From a virus, in IMG/VR virus record IMGVR_UViG_3300046513_000348, positions 62,001 to 126,000 of that record: a stretch of DNA of 64,000 bases. The stretch is one strand, 5' to 3'. How positions within the stretch are numbered: position 1 is the first letter of the stretch; every line of letters starts with the position of its first letter. The position numbers were made by a program, and so were the translations under genes. The notes under the pieces are model-generated. The model made no database searches. It saw only the letters and a list, made by a program, of their open reading frames with translations, and was not told the origin of the DNA. Shown piece by piece: positions 23,976 through 32,566 of the stretch.

Positions 23976-26081
23976 ATGGCTACTGCCAATTTCAACTCGA
24001 TGCCTCAGAACATTTCTGACGGCATCCGGGACAAGTCGATCCCGGATCCGATCCTGCTGCCGAAGCAGTACGCCACGCACCTCCCGCTGTGGTTTATCTT
24101 CGGTAAAAAGGGTCCTTCCGGTCGCGTCGTTGCCGACGGCGCTGTTCGTGAACAGCTCTTCGGTGCCGAATCGTTCCTGGCTTCGTCCAAGTTCTTCACC
24201 CACCAAACCCAATACGCCAACTCGGTCACCAGCAAAGGCAATCAAGGCATCTATCAGCGTATCTACGCCGAGAACGCCAAGAAGGCCATGATGCGTGTCT
24301 GGCTGGACGTGCTGCCGGTCAATGTCCCGCTGTACAAACGTGGCACCGATGGCAAGTACATGCTGGACGCGACGGGTTCCCCGATCCCGACCGGTACCAC
24401 CACGCCTGGTTTCCAGATCAAGCTGGTCAAGACCCCGATCAACACCCAGAACGGCGGCGAGTTCGGTCAGGCATCCCAGATGGCCGGCGATCAGATCAAC
24501 GCCGAGAACGCGGTTCAGTCGACCCGCTTCCCGTTCCTGGACATCCCGGTTTCGTTCGTTGGCCAGTACGGCGACGACCTGGGCTTCCGCATGTGGGCTC
24601 CGGTCCAAGGTTCGCGCGTCGCTGTCGACACCGAACTGCTGGAAGACAACAAGGCCTACCCGTACATCTTCGAATGCCTGGATCGTTCCTCGGACACCAT
24701 CCAGAACATCGCGACGGTGACCGGCACCCAGTCGATGACCGCAGTGATGCGCCGTGACCAGGTGAAAGCCTCGGTTGGCGATCAGGCCATCTCGTTCGAA
24801 CCGCGCTTCTTCGAGATGTACAACGACCGCGAACGTACTGGCATGGCCCCGCTGTACGGTCCGTTCGACGAAGTGCATGTCTACTACGACAACCTCGTCA
24901 CCCTGCTGAAGCAGTTCTACGACGCCGAAACCCCATTCATCGACCAGTTCTCGGACTTCGATGGCTCGGGCTACAGCGACAGCGACGACGGTGAGATCCA
25001 CCGCTTCAACTTCATCTCGGGCAAGAGCTCGAAGAACGTTCCGTATCACTCGTTCATCATCGATCGTTCGGCCGCTAACGCCGAAGCTTTCTCCGACATC
25101 TCGACGGTGTGGGGCGAAGGCGGCGCCGATGGCGACATGGACCTCGACACCTTCGACCGCCTGGTCGCAGCCGAGATCCGCAAGTACGGTTCGATCGAAA
25201 ACGAAGTCACGGAAAATCGCCTGGGCAACCCGGAATCGATCTTCTACGACACCGGCTTCGGCTCGGAAGTCAAGCTCGACCTGGCGAACTTCATCGCCGT
25301 CCGTAAGGACACCTTCCTGGTGTGGTCGCTGCAAGACGCCCAGCAGGCTCGTCCGCTGACTGCCGACGAAGAATCGTCGCTGGCGATCGCTCTGTTCACC
25401 CGCGGCCAAATGCTGCCGGAATCGACCGAGTTCGCTACGCCGGCCTGCCGCTTCATGATCGTTGCTTGCGACGGTCGTCTGGTTGGCTCGACCAATCGCA
25501 AGCGCCTGCCGCTGTCGCTGGAAATCGCGACCAAGTCCGCTGAATACATGGGTGCTGGTAACGGCCTGTGGAAATCGGCGTTCTCCTTCTCGCATGGTCC
25601 TCGTGCAGAAGTGTCGCTGTTCCGTGACGTGAACGTGACCTGGCGTCCGATCGCTGCTCGTCAGCGTGACTGGGCAAACGGCATGGTCTACGTCCAGAAG
25701 AAGGACATGGAAAAGCTGTTCTTCCCTGGCCTGCGTACCGGCTACAGCAACGAGCGTTCGATCCTGACCTCGTTCTTCACCGTCATGGTGTTCGTGGACC
25801 TGCAGAAAGTCGCAGACCGCGTGTGGGCCGAGTTCTCGGGTGCTGACCAGTACTCGAACGAACAGTTCAAGAAATACGTGGAAGCAGAGTTCCGCCGCCA
25901 GACCGAAGGCAAGTACGACGGTCGTGTGGAACTGCGTGGTACCGTCAGCTTCACCGCTGTCGACGAGTACAACGGCTTCTCGTGGACCCTGAATGTGGAC
26001 GTGGGTGCGGACAACATGAAGACCGTTCAATACACCCTGCTGACCGGCTACCGTCGCGAGTCGATGCCGGCGGCTAACTAA
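23976..26081 (+). CDS. Tail sheath protein, 701 aa
   Basis: Contractile tail sheath. Length and position, directly before a 288-residue tube protein, match phiKZ gp29/gp30. AAGGAAG precedes the ATG. Visible: N-terminal PILLPKQYATHLPLWFIFG strand region, Asp-rich loop YSDSDDGE near residue 330, and a C-terminal FVDLQKVADRVWAEF segment (~600) typical of the conserved sheath C-terminal domain that forms the inner, tube-facing mesh. The coding strand is unusually rich in C at third positions, consistent with very high expression. A 1027-codon ORF on the other strand is a shadow of this bias. Confidence 0.87.
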   Translation: MATANFNSMPQNISDGIRDKSIPDPILLPKQYATHLPLWFIFGKKGPSGRVVADGAVREQLFGAESFLASSKFFTHQTQYANSVTSKGNQGIYQRIYAENAKKAMMRVWLDVLPVNVPLYKRGTDGKYMLDATGSPIPTGTTTPGFQIKLVKTPINTQNGGEFGQASQMAGDQINAENAVQSTRFPFLDIPVSFVGQYGDDLGFRMWAPVQGSRVAVDTELLEDNKAYPYIFECLDRSSDTIQNIATVTGTQSMTAVMRRDQVKASVGDQAISFEPRFFEMYNDRERTGMAPLYGPFDEVHVYYDNLVTLLKQFYDAETPFIDQFSDFDGSGYSDSDDGEIHRFNFISGKSSKNVPYHSFIIDRSAANAEAFSDISTVWGEGGADGDMDLDTFDRLVAAEIRKYGSIENEVTENRLGNPESIFYDTGFGSEVKLDLANFIAVRKDTFLVWSLQDAQQARPLTADEESSLAIALFTRGQMLPESTEFATPACRFMIVACDGRLVGSTNRKRLPLSLEIATKSAEYMGAGNGLWKSAFSFSHGPRAEVSLFRDVNVTWRPIAARQRDWANGMVYVQKKDMEKLFFPGLRTGYSNERSILTSFFTVMVFVDLQKVADRVWAEFSGADQYSNEQFKKYVEAEFRRQTEGKYDGRVELRGTVSFTAVDEYNGFSWTLNVDVGADNMKTVQYTLLTGYRRESMPAAN

Positions 26082-26099
26082 TCCGAAACGAGGTAAATC

Positions 26100-26966
26100 A
26101 TGAGTCGTCTCGCTGACGCAATGATGGCTACAGGTCGCTCGTTCGCGATCGGCGCCACTCATCGCATGTCCAACCCGAACTACGGCGGAGTCATGGGCTG
26201 GTCGCCCAACCCGACGCAGTGGGTCAACAAAACCGGTTACGTTCGTCGTAACCTGATTCCGATCGTGCTCCGTGCACCGGCCGGTTTCGCCTACATGCCC
26301 AACCCGGATGACTGGTACGCAGCTACCCGCTCGATCTTCGAGACGCTGCCGATCAGCATCGAGGGCATGAACTCCACCCTGACCGTGGCTGCATCCGACA
26401 CCCCGTACGGCGGTGCTGGTGAACAGTTCCAGGATCCGACCAACGTGACGCGCGAACGTACCAACCCGAGCTTCACGCTGCCTGACCTGTACGGTGCGCC
26501 GGTCAACGCCTATCTGGAATCCTGGATCCAGTACCTGATCATGGATCCGGAAACCAAGACGGCGCTGATCAACACCCTGGGTGGCCAGATCCCGCCGGAC
26601 ATGATGGCCGACATTTACACGATGGACATGCTCTTCATCGAGCCTGACCCGCAGCAAGCGCAAGTCATCCGCGCCTGGATCGTGTACAACATGTTCCCGC
26701 TGTCCGGCGGCGAAGTGGTGGGTCGTCGTGACATCACGACCGACATGGAATCGATCCGTTACAACATCTCGATGGCCGGCTTTGCGCAGGTCGGTACGGG
26801 TGTGAAGGCGTTCGCCCAGTCGGTCCTCGATGGCATGCGTATTGCTGGTGCGAATCCGTTCCACCGCAAGACCTACCTGGAAGGCATCGACGCGGACATC
26901 ATCCGTGCCAAGACCGGTTTCGGCAACCAGATCGAAGAACTGGCGAACAACCAGGTCGTCGCGTAA
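26100..26966 (+). CDS. Tail tube protein, 288 aa
   Basis: Forms the inner tube through which DNA passes. Starts 18 nt after the sheath stop with GAGGT upstream, so co-transcribed with it. Size and order equal phiKZ gp30. N-terminal ~40 residues are Asn/Gly-rich (NPNYGGVMGWSPNPTQW), the rest is a beta-barrel-type domain with the segment SFTLPDLYGAPVNAYLE. C-rich third positions as in the sheath. The call rests mainly on size and adjacency. Confidence 0.82.
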   Translation: MSRLADAMMATGRSFAIGATHRMSNPNYGGVMGWSPNPTQWVNKTGYVRRNLIPIVLRAPAGFAYMPNPDDWYAATRSIFETLPISIEGMNSTLTVAASDTPYGGAGEQFQDPTNVTRERTNPSFTLPDLYGAPVNAYLESWIQYLIMDPETKTALINTLGGQIPPDMMADIYTMDMLFIEPDPQQAQVIRAWIVYNMFPLSGGEVVGRRDITTDMESIRYNISMAGFAQVGTGVKAFAQSVLDGMRIAGANPFHRKTYLEGIDADIIRAKTGFGNQIEELANNQVVA

Positions 26967-26995
26967 TCCCTCACGGGAATACAAAAAAAATAAGG

Positions 26996-27021
26996 CCGCC
27001 TACCCCGCAAGGGGTAGGTGG
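26996..27021. terminator. Bidirectional terminator after the tail tube gene
   Basis: Stem CCGCCTACCCC / GGGGTAGGTGG with GCAA loop. Minus-strand reading continues into a T8 run; plus-strand reading into ACTTATG. Confidence 0.8.
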
Positions 27022-27033
27022 ACTTATGCCGCA

Positions 27034-27897
27034 TTATGCACGAGCGGTAGTCGAGTGGCGTTCGTGTTCGCGATCCAGTACCTGTTCGGTAACCTGAGCA
27101 TACGGAGGCATGTGAGTATGGTCTTTCGGATCGACGCCCTGAGGAGTCATCTCACGGCGTTCCTGACGACCACGGCGATCGCCATCGCGGCGCTCGGTAC
27201 CACGCGGTTGATTCATGGCGCCAGCGAATGCCAGGCCCATAGCGGTCTGTGGAATGGCCACCACGGGGTCAGCGCCCGGAGTCTGGAGTTCCACCGTACT
27301 CGACGATGCCGACGGCTCTGCGGCCGGCGTAACCGTGCGCAGTTCAGGTGCAGTCGAGTTGCGTTCATTGATCAGCTCTGCGGCCTGCCCTGCCGGGATG
27401 ACAGGAGTGCCACCGATATGCCAACGCCAGAAAGGACGTTGGTCAGTGGTGACGGACGCAGTCGGAACATCCTTGATGATGTTTTCCGGCGTGAAGCCGA
27501 AGATGCGATCCAGGATCGTGAAGTCCGTGAATACCGGGGTCGTGATGCCGAGGGTAACCAGAACCGACTCGGTAGTACCAATCGCCATGTAGCGATCGTA
27601 CCACGGTCCCAGAGGGTAGAACACGGCAACGAGGTCGTTGCCGTGTGCCTTCACGTAGTAGGTGATGTTGTCAGTCGGATCGCGGAAGACCACGAAACGA
27701 TCAGCAACCAGCATCTGAGCATAGTGACGAGCCAGTGGGCTGATCTCCACTGCCGGTGCTTGGGAGCCGCCGGTCGAGCTGACCAGTTCAGCGAACGCCG
27801 AGGTCAACATGTTGAGGGGCAGGTCGACGATGTCTTTGTCCAGGTTCTCGCTGTGGAGGGCTTCCATGGTACGACGGCTAAGATAGGATTGGGTCAT
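27034..27897 (-). CDS. Probable virion protein, 287 aa
   Basis: Not recognised. The ATG at 27897 has AAGGAG at ideal spacing; the longer frame from 28002 is rejected because it runs through the terminator stem. The first ~185 residues look folded; the remainder is a low-complexity tail with Ala/Pro/Thr followed by a highly charged, Arg-rich stretch (RRDGDRRGRQERREM). Such tails often bind DNA or are removed during head maturation. Converges on the sheath/tube unit. Confidence 0.75.
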   Translation of the reverse strand: MTQSYLSRRTMEALHSENLDKDIVDLPLNMLTSAFAELVSSTGGSQAPAVEISPLARHYAQMLVADRFVVFRDPTDNITYYVKAHGNDLVAVFYPLGPWYDRYMAIGTTESVLVTLGITTPVFTDFTILDRIFGFTPENIIKDVPTASVTTDQRPFWRWHIGGTPVIPAGQAAELINERNSTAPELRTVTPAAEPSASSSTVELQTPGADPVVAIPQTAMGLAFAGAMNQPRGTERRDGDRRGRQERREMTPQGVDPKDHTHMPPYAQVTEQVLDREHERHSTTARA

Positions 27898-27962
27898 GTT
27901 GTTCTCCTTGAAAAGGTTTTGGCCAAAAAAGATTTTGATTGCGTTTCGTAAATCCGAGAGAG

Positions 27963-27975
27963 CATAACACCCATA
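27963..27975 (-). promoter_or_regulatory. Two TATG elements upstream of the 287-aa gene
   Basis: Minus-strand TATGGGTGTTATGC, directly after a terminator stem and ~66-78 nt before the start at 27897. Candidate late promoter. Confidence 0.33.
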
Positions 27976-28004
27976 ATTGCTACTGGCCGAAGCCAGTAGC
28001 AATT
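27975..28004 (-). terminator. Terminator after the 166-aa gene
   Basis: Perfect 13-bp stem AATTGCTACTGGC / GCCAGTAGCAATT with a CGAA loop. There is no T-tract on the minus strand; the right edge runs straight into a TATG element. Confidence 0.65.
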
Positions 28005-28020
28005 ACAGATGGGTTTCGTC

Positions 28021-28521
28021 TTACGACGAGAAGGCGGTGCTGTAGCCCTCGGACAGGAAGCCGCGAACTGCTTTCAGTTCGCCCTTCGAGTTCTGGGTGC
28101 CGCGAACCTTGTACTTCACGGTCGCATCGCCCCACAGGTCGCGCTCGCCGTCGACCTTGAAGGCGCCGCTTTCCTTGTCCAGGACACGGTTCGGCACGCG
28201 CTGGTGTTTCTCGAACGAGACTTCCATGCGGTTGCGGCCGATTTCGAAGACGCCCGACACCGTCGAGACGTCCTTGTTGTTGCGCTTGTGCTCGAGGGCG
28301 ATCTCGCCTTGTGCCAGGGTATTGGCGGCGATGAAGTCCGAACGGTATTCGTCGTCGCGTTCCATCTGGTCGACGTCGCGGCCGTCTTCGGTTGCGATCT
28401 TGCGGAACAGGCCGTCGTCCTTCAGGGTGTTGTTGCTGTCGACGCCGGTGCCTTGCACTGCCTTGATGCGATCGGCCAGGGTGCGGGTTTTCGGGCTGAC
28501 GTTGAATTCTTTATCGCTCAT
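28021..28521 (-). CDS. Hypothetical protein, 166 aa
   Basis: Not recognised. Highly charged and probably flexible N-terminal third (DKEFNVSPKTRTLADRIKA), then a beta-rich C-terminal half. No membrane span. Codons are strongly C/G-ending like sheath and tube, suggesting an abundant late protein such as a head or scaffold component. Lies 58 nt downstream of the 161-aa gene on the same strand. Confidence 0.72.
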   Translation of the reverse strand: MSDKEFNVSPKTRTLADRIKAVQGTGVDSNNTLKDDGLFRKIATEDGRDVDQMERDDEYRSDFIAANTLAQGEIALEHKRNNKDVSTVSGVFEIGRNRMEVSFEKHQRVPNRVLDKESGAFKVDGERDLWGDATVKYKVRGTQNSKGELKAVRGFLSEGYSTAFSS

Positions 28522-28579
28522 GATGCTGCCTTTGTAAATTACAGGGGTTAACGTTAACTACTTGTAAAAGAACCGGGTT

Positions 28580-29065
28580 CTAGTTACCGCGGTTACCAAA
28601 GCTGCGGGCCTGGCCATTCCAGTTGCCGCCGCTGTGATTCCTTTGTCCTTGCGGACGATTCGGGGTCCACTCGCGCTTCGGATAGGGAGCACGAGGGGCA
28701 GGCGTTTCATGTACGACGGGCGGCGCCGGCGGTACGTACTTGGCCTGGTTGAAATTGTACTTGGTCACGAACTTGGCCTTGAAGCCGACAGCGACCTTGA
28801 TGCCGTCTTTGGTTTCGGTGAAGTTTTCATCGGCGCCATTGGCGACGAGAACGACGTACTTGCCTTCGTGGAGAGTAACCACGGGACGGCGAACGCGTTC
28901 GTTAATACCTTCGGGCCAGTTGGTTTCGTCGAAGCGAATGGCGTGAATTGCGCTACCCGGTTCGATATAGCTTTCGGTCGATTTACCGATTGCCTGTTCG
29001 AGGAGTTTCAGATCGAACTCCCGGTCCAGAAACATGATCGTTCCGGACTTCTCATTACTGGTCAT
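28580..29065 (-). CDS. Hypothetical protein with Gly/Asn-rich tail, 161 aa
   Basis: Not recognised. The ATG at 29065 (MTSNEKSG) has AAGGGAC upstream and is preferred over the frame from 29095. Residues 1-105 form a beta-rich domain; residues ~110-161 are Pro-rich then Gly/Asn/Arg-rich (RNHSGGNWNGQARSFGN). The layout, a compact beta domain plus flexible tail, resembles single-stranded DNA-binding proteins, but no SSB motif is certain and the tail lacks the acidic tip of bacterial SSB. Confidence 0.65.
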   Translation of the reverse strand: MTSNEKSGTIMFLDREFDLKLLEQAIGKSTESYIEPGSAIHAIRFDETNWPEGINERVRRPVVTLHEGKYVVLVANGADENFTETKDGIKVAVGFKAKFVTKYNFNQAKYVPPAPPVVHETPAPRAPYPKREWTPNRPQGQRNHSGGNWNGQARSFGNRGN

Positions 29066-29169
29066 GAATGTCCCTTTGTAAAAATCGATTATCACAGCTC
29101 TTACTAAACCAGTAAGACTGCCATTATTTTTTTACGCATTGTGAAAGAGTAATACCGAAACTCATTGCA

Positions 29170-29177
29170 GTAATATG
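29170..29177 (-). promoter_or_regulatory. Candidate early-type promoter, CATATTAC
   Basis: Minus-strand CAACATATTACTGC, 105 nt before the 161-aa gene in a 177-nt non-coding gap. One base from the TATATTAC core. Confidence 0.4.
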
Positions 29178-29205
29178 TTGCTGAAAATAAATAGAACAGC
29201 ATATA

Positions 29206-29230
29206 TCCCAGGGGCTTGTGGCCCCTGGGA
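29206..29230 (-). terminator. Terminator after the prohead protease gene
   Basis: 10-bp stem TCCCAGGGGC / GCCCCTGGGA. Minus-strand reading continues ATATATGC without a clean T run. 12 nt past the protease stop. Confidence 0.7.
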
Positions 29231-29242
29231 ATGCGCAGCTTA

Positions 29243-30022
29243 TTACAGCTTCGGGGTGTTCAGCAGCTCCATGAAGTTGCGACGTGCTTGTGGCGTATCG
29301 CGAACTTCCCAGCCACAGGCCGACATCAGCGCTTGTACCGGCACGATCGACGACTCGTTCGAACCAGGTGCATTGCGAATGTGACGTGCTGCTTGACGGA
29401 TCGTACCTTGGGTGAAGGTCTTCTCGTTGTACGATTCGAGCGCCGGCGAGTTGTACTTCGTCGCCTGCTTGATGCCCGGTTCGTTCACGTAGTCAAAGGT
29501 GACGACGTGTTTCATTTCCTTGATGACGCGACCGCCGATGCGATGCGGCATCGAGAAGCAACGGATGGAGAAGCAGACGTTCTCTTCACCGTTCTCGATC
29601 GACTTCTCCAGAGCAGGACCGTAGTAGCCGCTCGGACCGATCTCGCTCATGATGCCGACGTACGGCTTGCCGTTGTCGTCTTTGAAGTTGTCGAAGTCCA
29701 GCCAGATGCGACGATGGTGGCAGCAGGTCAGGGTTTCTTCGACAGTCAGCAGACGCTCGATGAATTGCTCATCGGACATCATGCCTTGTTTCGGATGACC
29801 GTACTCGCCACGCAGGACGCCCTTCTTGGCCATGCGGACCAGGTCGCTTGCTTCTTCGAAGAATTTACGACCGTAGTTGTAGTCGTAGAATTCATTCTTG
29901 TTGTTGACCATGTTCAGGGCACCTACCAGAAATGGATAGTAACCCCGTTCATTCTTTTTGATAGTGCCCGCAACGTTCCGGCCGTTCAGAACTTGACAGG
30001 ACACTTCGACGGTATTTTGCAT
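29243..30022 (-). CDS. Prohead core protease (T4 gp21-like, S80 type), 259 aa
   Basis: Serine protease that matures the capsid by cleaving scaffold and many head proteins. Seen: catalytic-type His in RGEYGHPKQG (H76) and Ser in NVCFSIRCF (S152), with a GPSGYYGPALEKS segment between, the order and spacing expected of T4 gp21 and phiKZ gp175. It is the last gene of the block containing the RNA polymerase beta genes, exactly as gp175 lies near gp178/gp180 in phiKZ. The protein may self-process at its C-terminus. Confidence 0.83.
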   Translation of the reverse strand: MQNTVEVSCQVLNGRNVAGTIKKNERGYYPFLVGALNMVNNKNEFYDYNYGRKFFEEASDLVRMAKKGVLRGEYGHPKQGMMSDEQFIERLLTVEETLTCCHHRRIWLDFDNFKDDNGKPYVGIMSEIGPSGYYGPALEKSIENGEENVCFSIRCFSMPHRIGGRVIKEMKHVVTFDYVNEPGIKQATKYNSPALESYNEKTFTQGTIRQAARHIRNAPGSNESSIVPVQALMSACGWEVRDTPQARRNFMELLNTPKL

Positions 30023-30043
30023 GTCTTTCCTGCGCTAAAAAAA

Positions 30044-30766
30044 TTACATACGGAGATATTCTTCGATTTTCTCCACACGCTCGGAAGGATTGTTCAGTGC
30101 GGCAATGAAGCCGCGGCTCTGATACGAACCGGCAATCCGAGTAAGCGTGGAGCTTGCCGAGTACTCGATGGTACGGATACTCGTCGGGACCTGTTCCTTT
30201 TGAGTCAGGTCGGCAACCGACTTAACGGCATGCCTGAACATTTTGCTACGATCGGATTTAAGACGCGTGTTGTGCGCCACGATCAGTTCGGTCACCTCGA
30301 CCTGTTCCGTGATATTCGTGCCTGCATGCTTGGGAGCCGAGTCGAACACTTTGCAACGGTCAAGATAATTGATGAACCAGGGAACGCGAGCCTTTGCGAT
30401 GATCTCGGTGAAGATGTGATAAACGATACCACTGTTCTTCACCAGATCCAGACTCGGGCTTACTACGGTATTTGCATCAAAGTGATACATCACGTAGCAG
30501 TCGCCATCGACATCGACTTCCGAGATCGACGACGGCTTGAGTGGAATGAAGGCGTTCGTCATCGTGATAAAGTAGGAATTGCCTACAATCCACGCGCAAA
30601 TGCCAACGGTTTTGTTTTCGGAACCTACGGTCGCGAGCTTAACTTCGACGAAGCGTTTGGGGATCATGACAGAACAAGCAGCATTCGTCATGAGTACCCC
30701 ATCCTTCGAAACTACGAAGTGCTTCTCGGCAAGCTTAGGGTCCCGGGTGAGACCCTTGACGTTCAT
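30044..30766 (-). CDS. Conserved-type phage protein, 240 aa
   Basis: Not recognised. N-terminal beta-rich domain with an acidic patch (SEVDVDGDCYVMYHFD) and a basic helical C-terminal part. Its start overlaps the end of the 478-aa gene by 4 nt (ATGA type), so translation is coupled. By order it is the counterpart of phiKZ gp176. Probably a virion or assembly protein. Confidence 0.75.
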   Translation of the reverse strand: MNVKGLTRDPKLAEKHFVVSKDGVLMTNAACSVMIPKRFVEVKLATVGSENKTVGICAWIVGNSYFITMTNAFIPLKPSSISEVDVDGDCYVMYHFDANTVVSPSLDLVKNSGIVYHIFTEIIAKARVPWFINYLDRCKVFDSAPKHAGTNITEQVEVTELIVAHNTRLKSDRSKMFRHAVKSVADLTQKEQVPTSIRTIEYSASSTLTRIAGSYQSRGFIAALNNPSERVEKIEEYLRM

Positions 30767-32199
30767 ACGTCGATTTCAACCTGGCTTGCGAACCAGCTGG
30801 CGACGTAGTTCGTCATCGACAGGTTCAGGGCGTCTTCCTTGGTGATGTCCGGATTAGCGACCATCGCTTCGGTAACGCCCATCAGGATCTGCAGCGCGTC
30901 GGTGTGGTTGAAGATGACTTCGCACACGACCTTCATCGCCAGGGTGTCGACTTCCTTCAGGGCGGGTGCGTACACGCCTTCCAGGTAGTCGCGGCAGTTC
31001 TCGACGATCAGCTCACGGTTGGCGATGACGACCAGATCTTCGGTGGTGCGGACGTACTGGCGAACGAACACGTCGATCGCACGGCGCACATCCAGCAGTT
31101 CCGACGAAGCGGCGTTCAGCTTGGCCTGCGTAGCGTGGTATGCCCAGGCCTGCTTGAACTTCTCGACGTTCTCGACGATCTCGTTCACGTAGACCTTCTT
31201 GTCGCCGGAGACGACCGAGCCCAGAACGGTTTCGATGTCGCCGCCGTCGGCCATGAAGCGGTCGAAGACAGGCTTGTTGACGTAGACGACTTTGCCATCG
31301 ACCTTGTCGATCAGCTTGCCGGTCTTTTCCATGTTGCGCTGGATCATCAGCTGCGTGTACAGCGCGGAGCCGGCGACTTCTTGCAGGCTCTTCAGGACCA
31401 TGGTATACTTGTTCGAAGACAGACGACCCAGACCCGTCACTTCCGGCAGGTTGTCCGAATCGTTCAGCAGCTTGGTGGCGATCAGGAAGACTGCGAAGTT
31501 GCGGGACAGGCCTTTGACGCGATCCGAACGGAACATGTCGTAGTGGGCGTATGCGCCCTTGTCGCCGCAGAACACGACGTTCCATACTTCACGGATCAGT
31601 TCCATGCCGGCCTGCGAAACGAACGCTGCAACAGCGGTGTCGTAGGCATCGGCGCCGATCTTCATCAGGTCGACGATGGCTTCATCCGACATGGGCTTGA
31701 AGTCCAGTTGGAAGGCCATTTCACGCGGCGGCGTGATCTTGCCGAAGTTGTCGATCTGGTTCACGATGTCGGCCACATCCAGCAACGGTGAACCGGAAAC
31801 CATTTCGATCTTGAAGCTGCGGATACCGCAACGCTCGTCCAGATTCTGGGCGGCCTTGATGGCATTGTGCAGTTCGCCGATGACCGGCAGGACGACGGTG
31901 GTGGCGTGAGCAACGTGACCTGCCAACTGGATACCCAGTTCTTTCGAAGCGGCTTCCAGGTAAGCGGTATGCACGTCGTCGACGGCTTCACCGCCGCTCA
32001 CGCGGATTTCGTTCTGCTGGTACAGGTCAGCCGGCAGTTTGTCGATGTCGCCCAGATCGTCCAGGGTCGTGCCCCAGGTCTTGGTCGCAGCCATGGCTTC
32101 AGCCAGAGGCGTATCGCCCATCGGGCGCAGGGAAACGCCTTTGTCAGCCAGCAAGGCGACCAGGTCGGTAGTGGAGGTGAGGGCTTCGAGGTTCAGCAT
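30763..32199 (-). CDS. Probable virion protein, 478 aa
   Basis: Not recognised. Largely helical with C/G-ending codons, suggesting high expression. No signal, membrane span or enzymatic motif seen. Sits between the 240-aa and 90-aa genes in the protease-RNA polymerase block; by position the counterpart of phiKZ gp177. A head-internal protein and substrate of the protease is plausible but unproven. Confidence 0.78.
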   Translation of the reverse strand: MLNLEALTSTTDLVALLADKGVSLRPMGDTPLAEAMAATKTWGTTLDDLGDIDKLPADLYQQNEIRVSGGEAVDDVHTAYLEAASKELGIQLAGHVAHATTVVLPVIGELHNAIKAAQNLDERCGIRSFKIEMVSGSPLLDVADIVNQIDNFGKITPPREMAFQLDFKPMSDEAIVDLMKIGADAYDTAVAAFVSQAGMELIREVWNVVFCGDKGAYAHYDMFRSDRVKGLSRNFAVFLIATKLLNDSDNLPEVTGLGRLSSNKYTMVLKSLQEVAGSALYTQLMIQRNMEKTGKLIDKVDGKVVYVNKPVFDRFMADGGDIETVLGSVVSGDKKVYVNEIVENVEKFKQAWAYHATQAKLNAASSELLDVRRAIDVFVRQYVRTTEDLVVIANRELIVENCRDYLEGVYAPALKEVDTLAMKVVCEVIFNHTDALQILMGVTEAMVANPDITKEDALNLSMTNYVASWFASQVEIDV

Positions 32200-32211
32200 G
32201 GTTTCGATTCC

Positions 32212-32484
32212 TTAGGCGGAGACGTTGGGAGTACCGGCGCCGCTCTGGTGTTTGCCTTGCAGGACCGACTTGTTGAATTGGCCACCCGGCAGATTGCGGA
32301 TGCGACCCGACAGTTTCTTGTTGACGGCCAGCACGGCGGCTGCGTACACGTTCTCGCGTGCAGCCGGCATGCCGAACAGATTGCGGACGTTCTCGTTGCT
32401 CATCATCGACGAGACGGTGAGACGAGTCATTTCCGCGACGTTGGCAAGGATTGCCATGTTGATTTCGGGCGAAGCATGCGCCAT
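32212..32484 (-). CDS. Small protein, 90 aa
   Basis: Not recognised. Helical, Ala/Met/Asn-rich N-terminal half (MAILANVAEMTRL), basic Gly-rich C-terminal third. 12 nt before the 478-aa gene, so co-transcribed. It is the first gene after the beta-subunit terminator and a TATG element lies ~40 nt upstream. Confidence 0.7.
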   Translation of the reverse strand: MAHASPEINMAILANVAEMTRLTVSSMMSNENVRNLFGMPAARENVYAAAVLAVNKKLSGRIRNLPGGQFNKSVLQGKHQSGAGTPNVSA

Positions 32485-32522
32485 GATCGTTTCCTATTAA
32501 AAAGTATTTACCACGAGACAGA

Positions 32523-32526
32523 CATA
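32523..32526 (-). promoter_or_regulatory. TATG element, candidate late promoter of the protease block
   Basis: Minus-strand TTTATGTCTGTCTCG, starting at the very end of the terminator stem of the beta-subunit gene and 39 nt before the 90-aa gene. Confidence 0.35.
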
Positions 32527-32554
32527 AATGGGTGAGGATATACCTCACCCATTT
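32526..32554 (-). terminator. Terminator after the RNA polymerase beta gene
   Basis: Perfect 12-bp stem AAATGGGTGAGG / CCTCACCCATTT, loop ATATA. Lies 13 nt past the stop codon and abuts a TATG element. Confidence 0.8.
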
Positions 32555-32566
32555 TCATTTTCTCAA

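Noticed and set aside
23901-26984. 1027-codon minus-strand ORF opposite the sheath and tube genes
   Set aside because: Low-complexity His/Arg/Val-rich product created by C-ending codons of the sheath and tube genes on the other strand; no ribosome-binding site or family features.
30763-32199. Major capsid protein for the 478-aa protein
   Set aside because: Considerably shorter than phiKZ-group capsid proteins and mostly helical; position equals phiKZ gp177 rather than the capsid gene.
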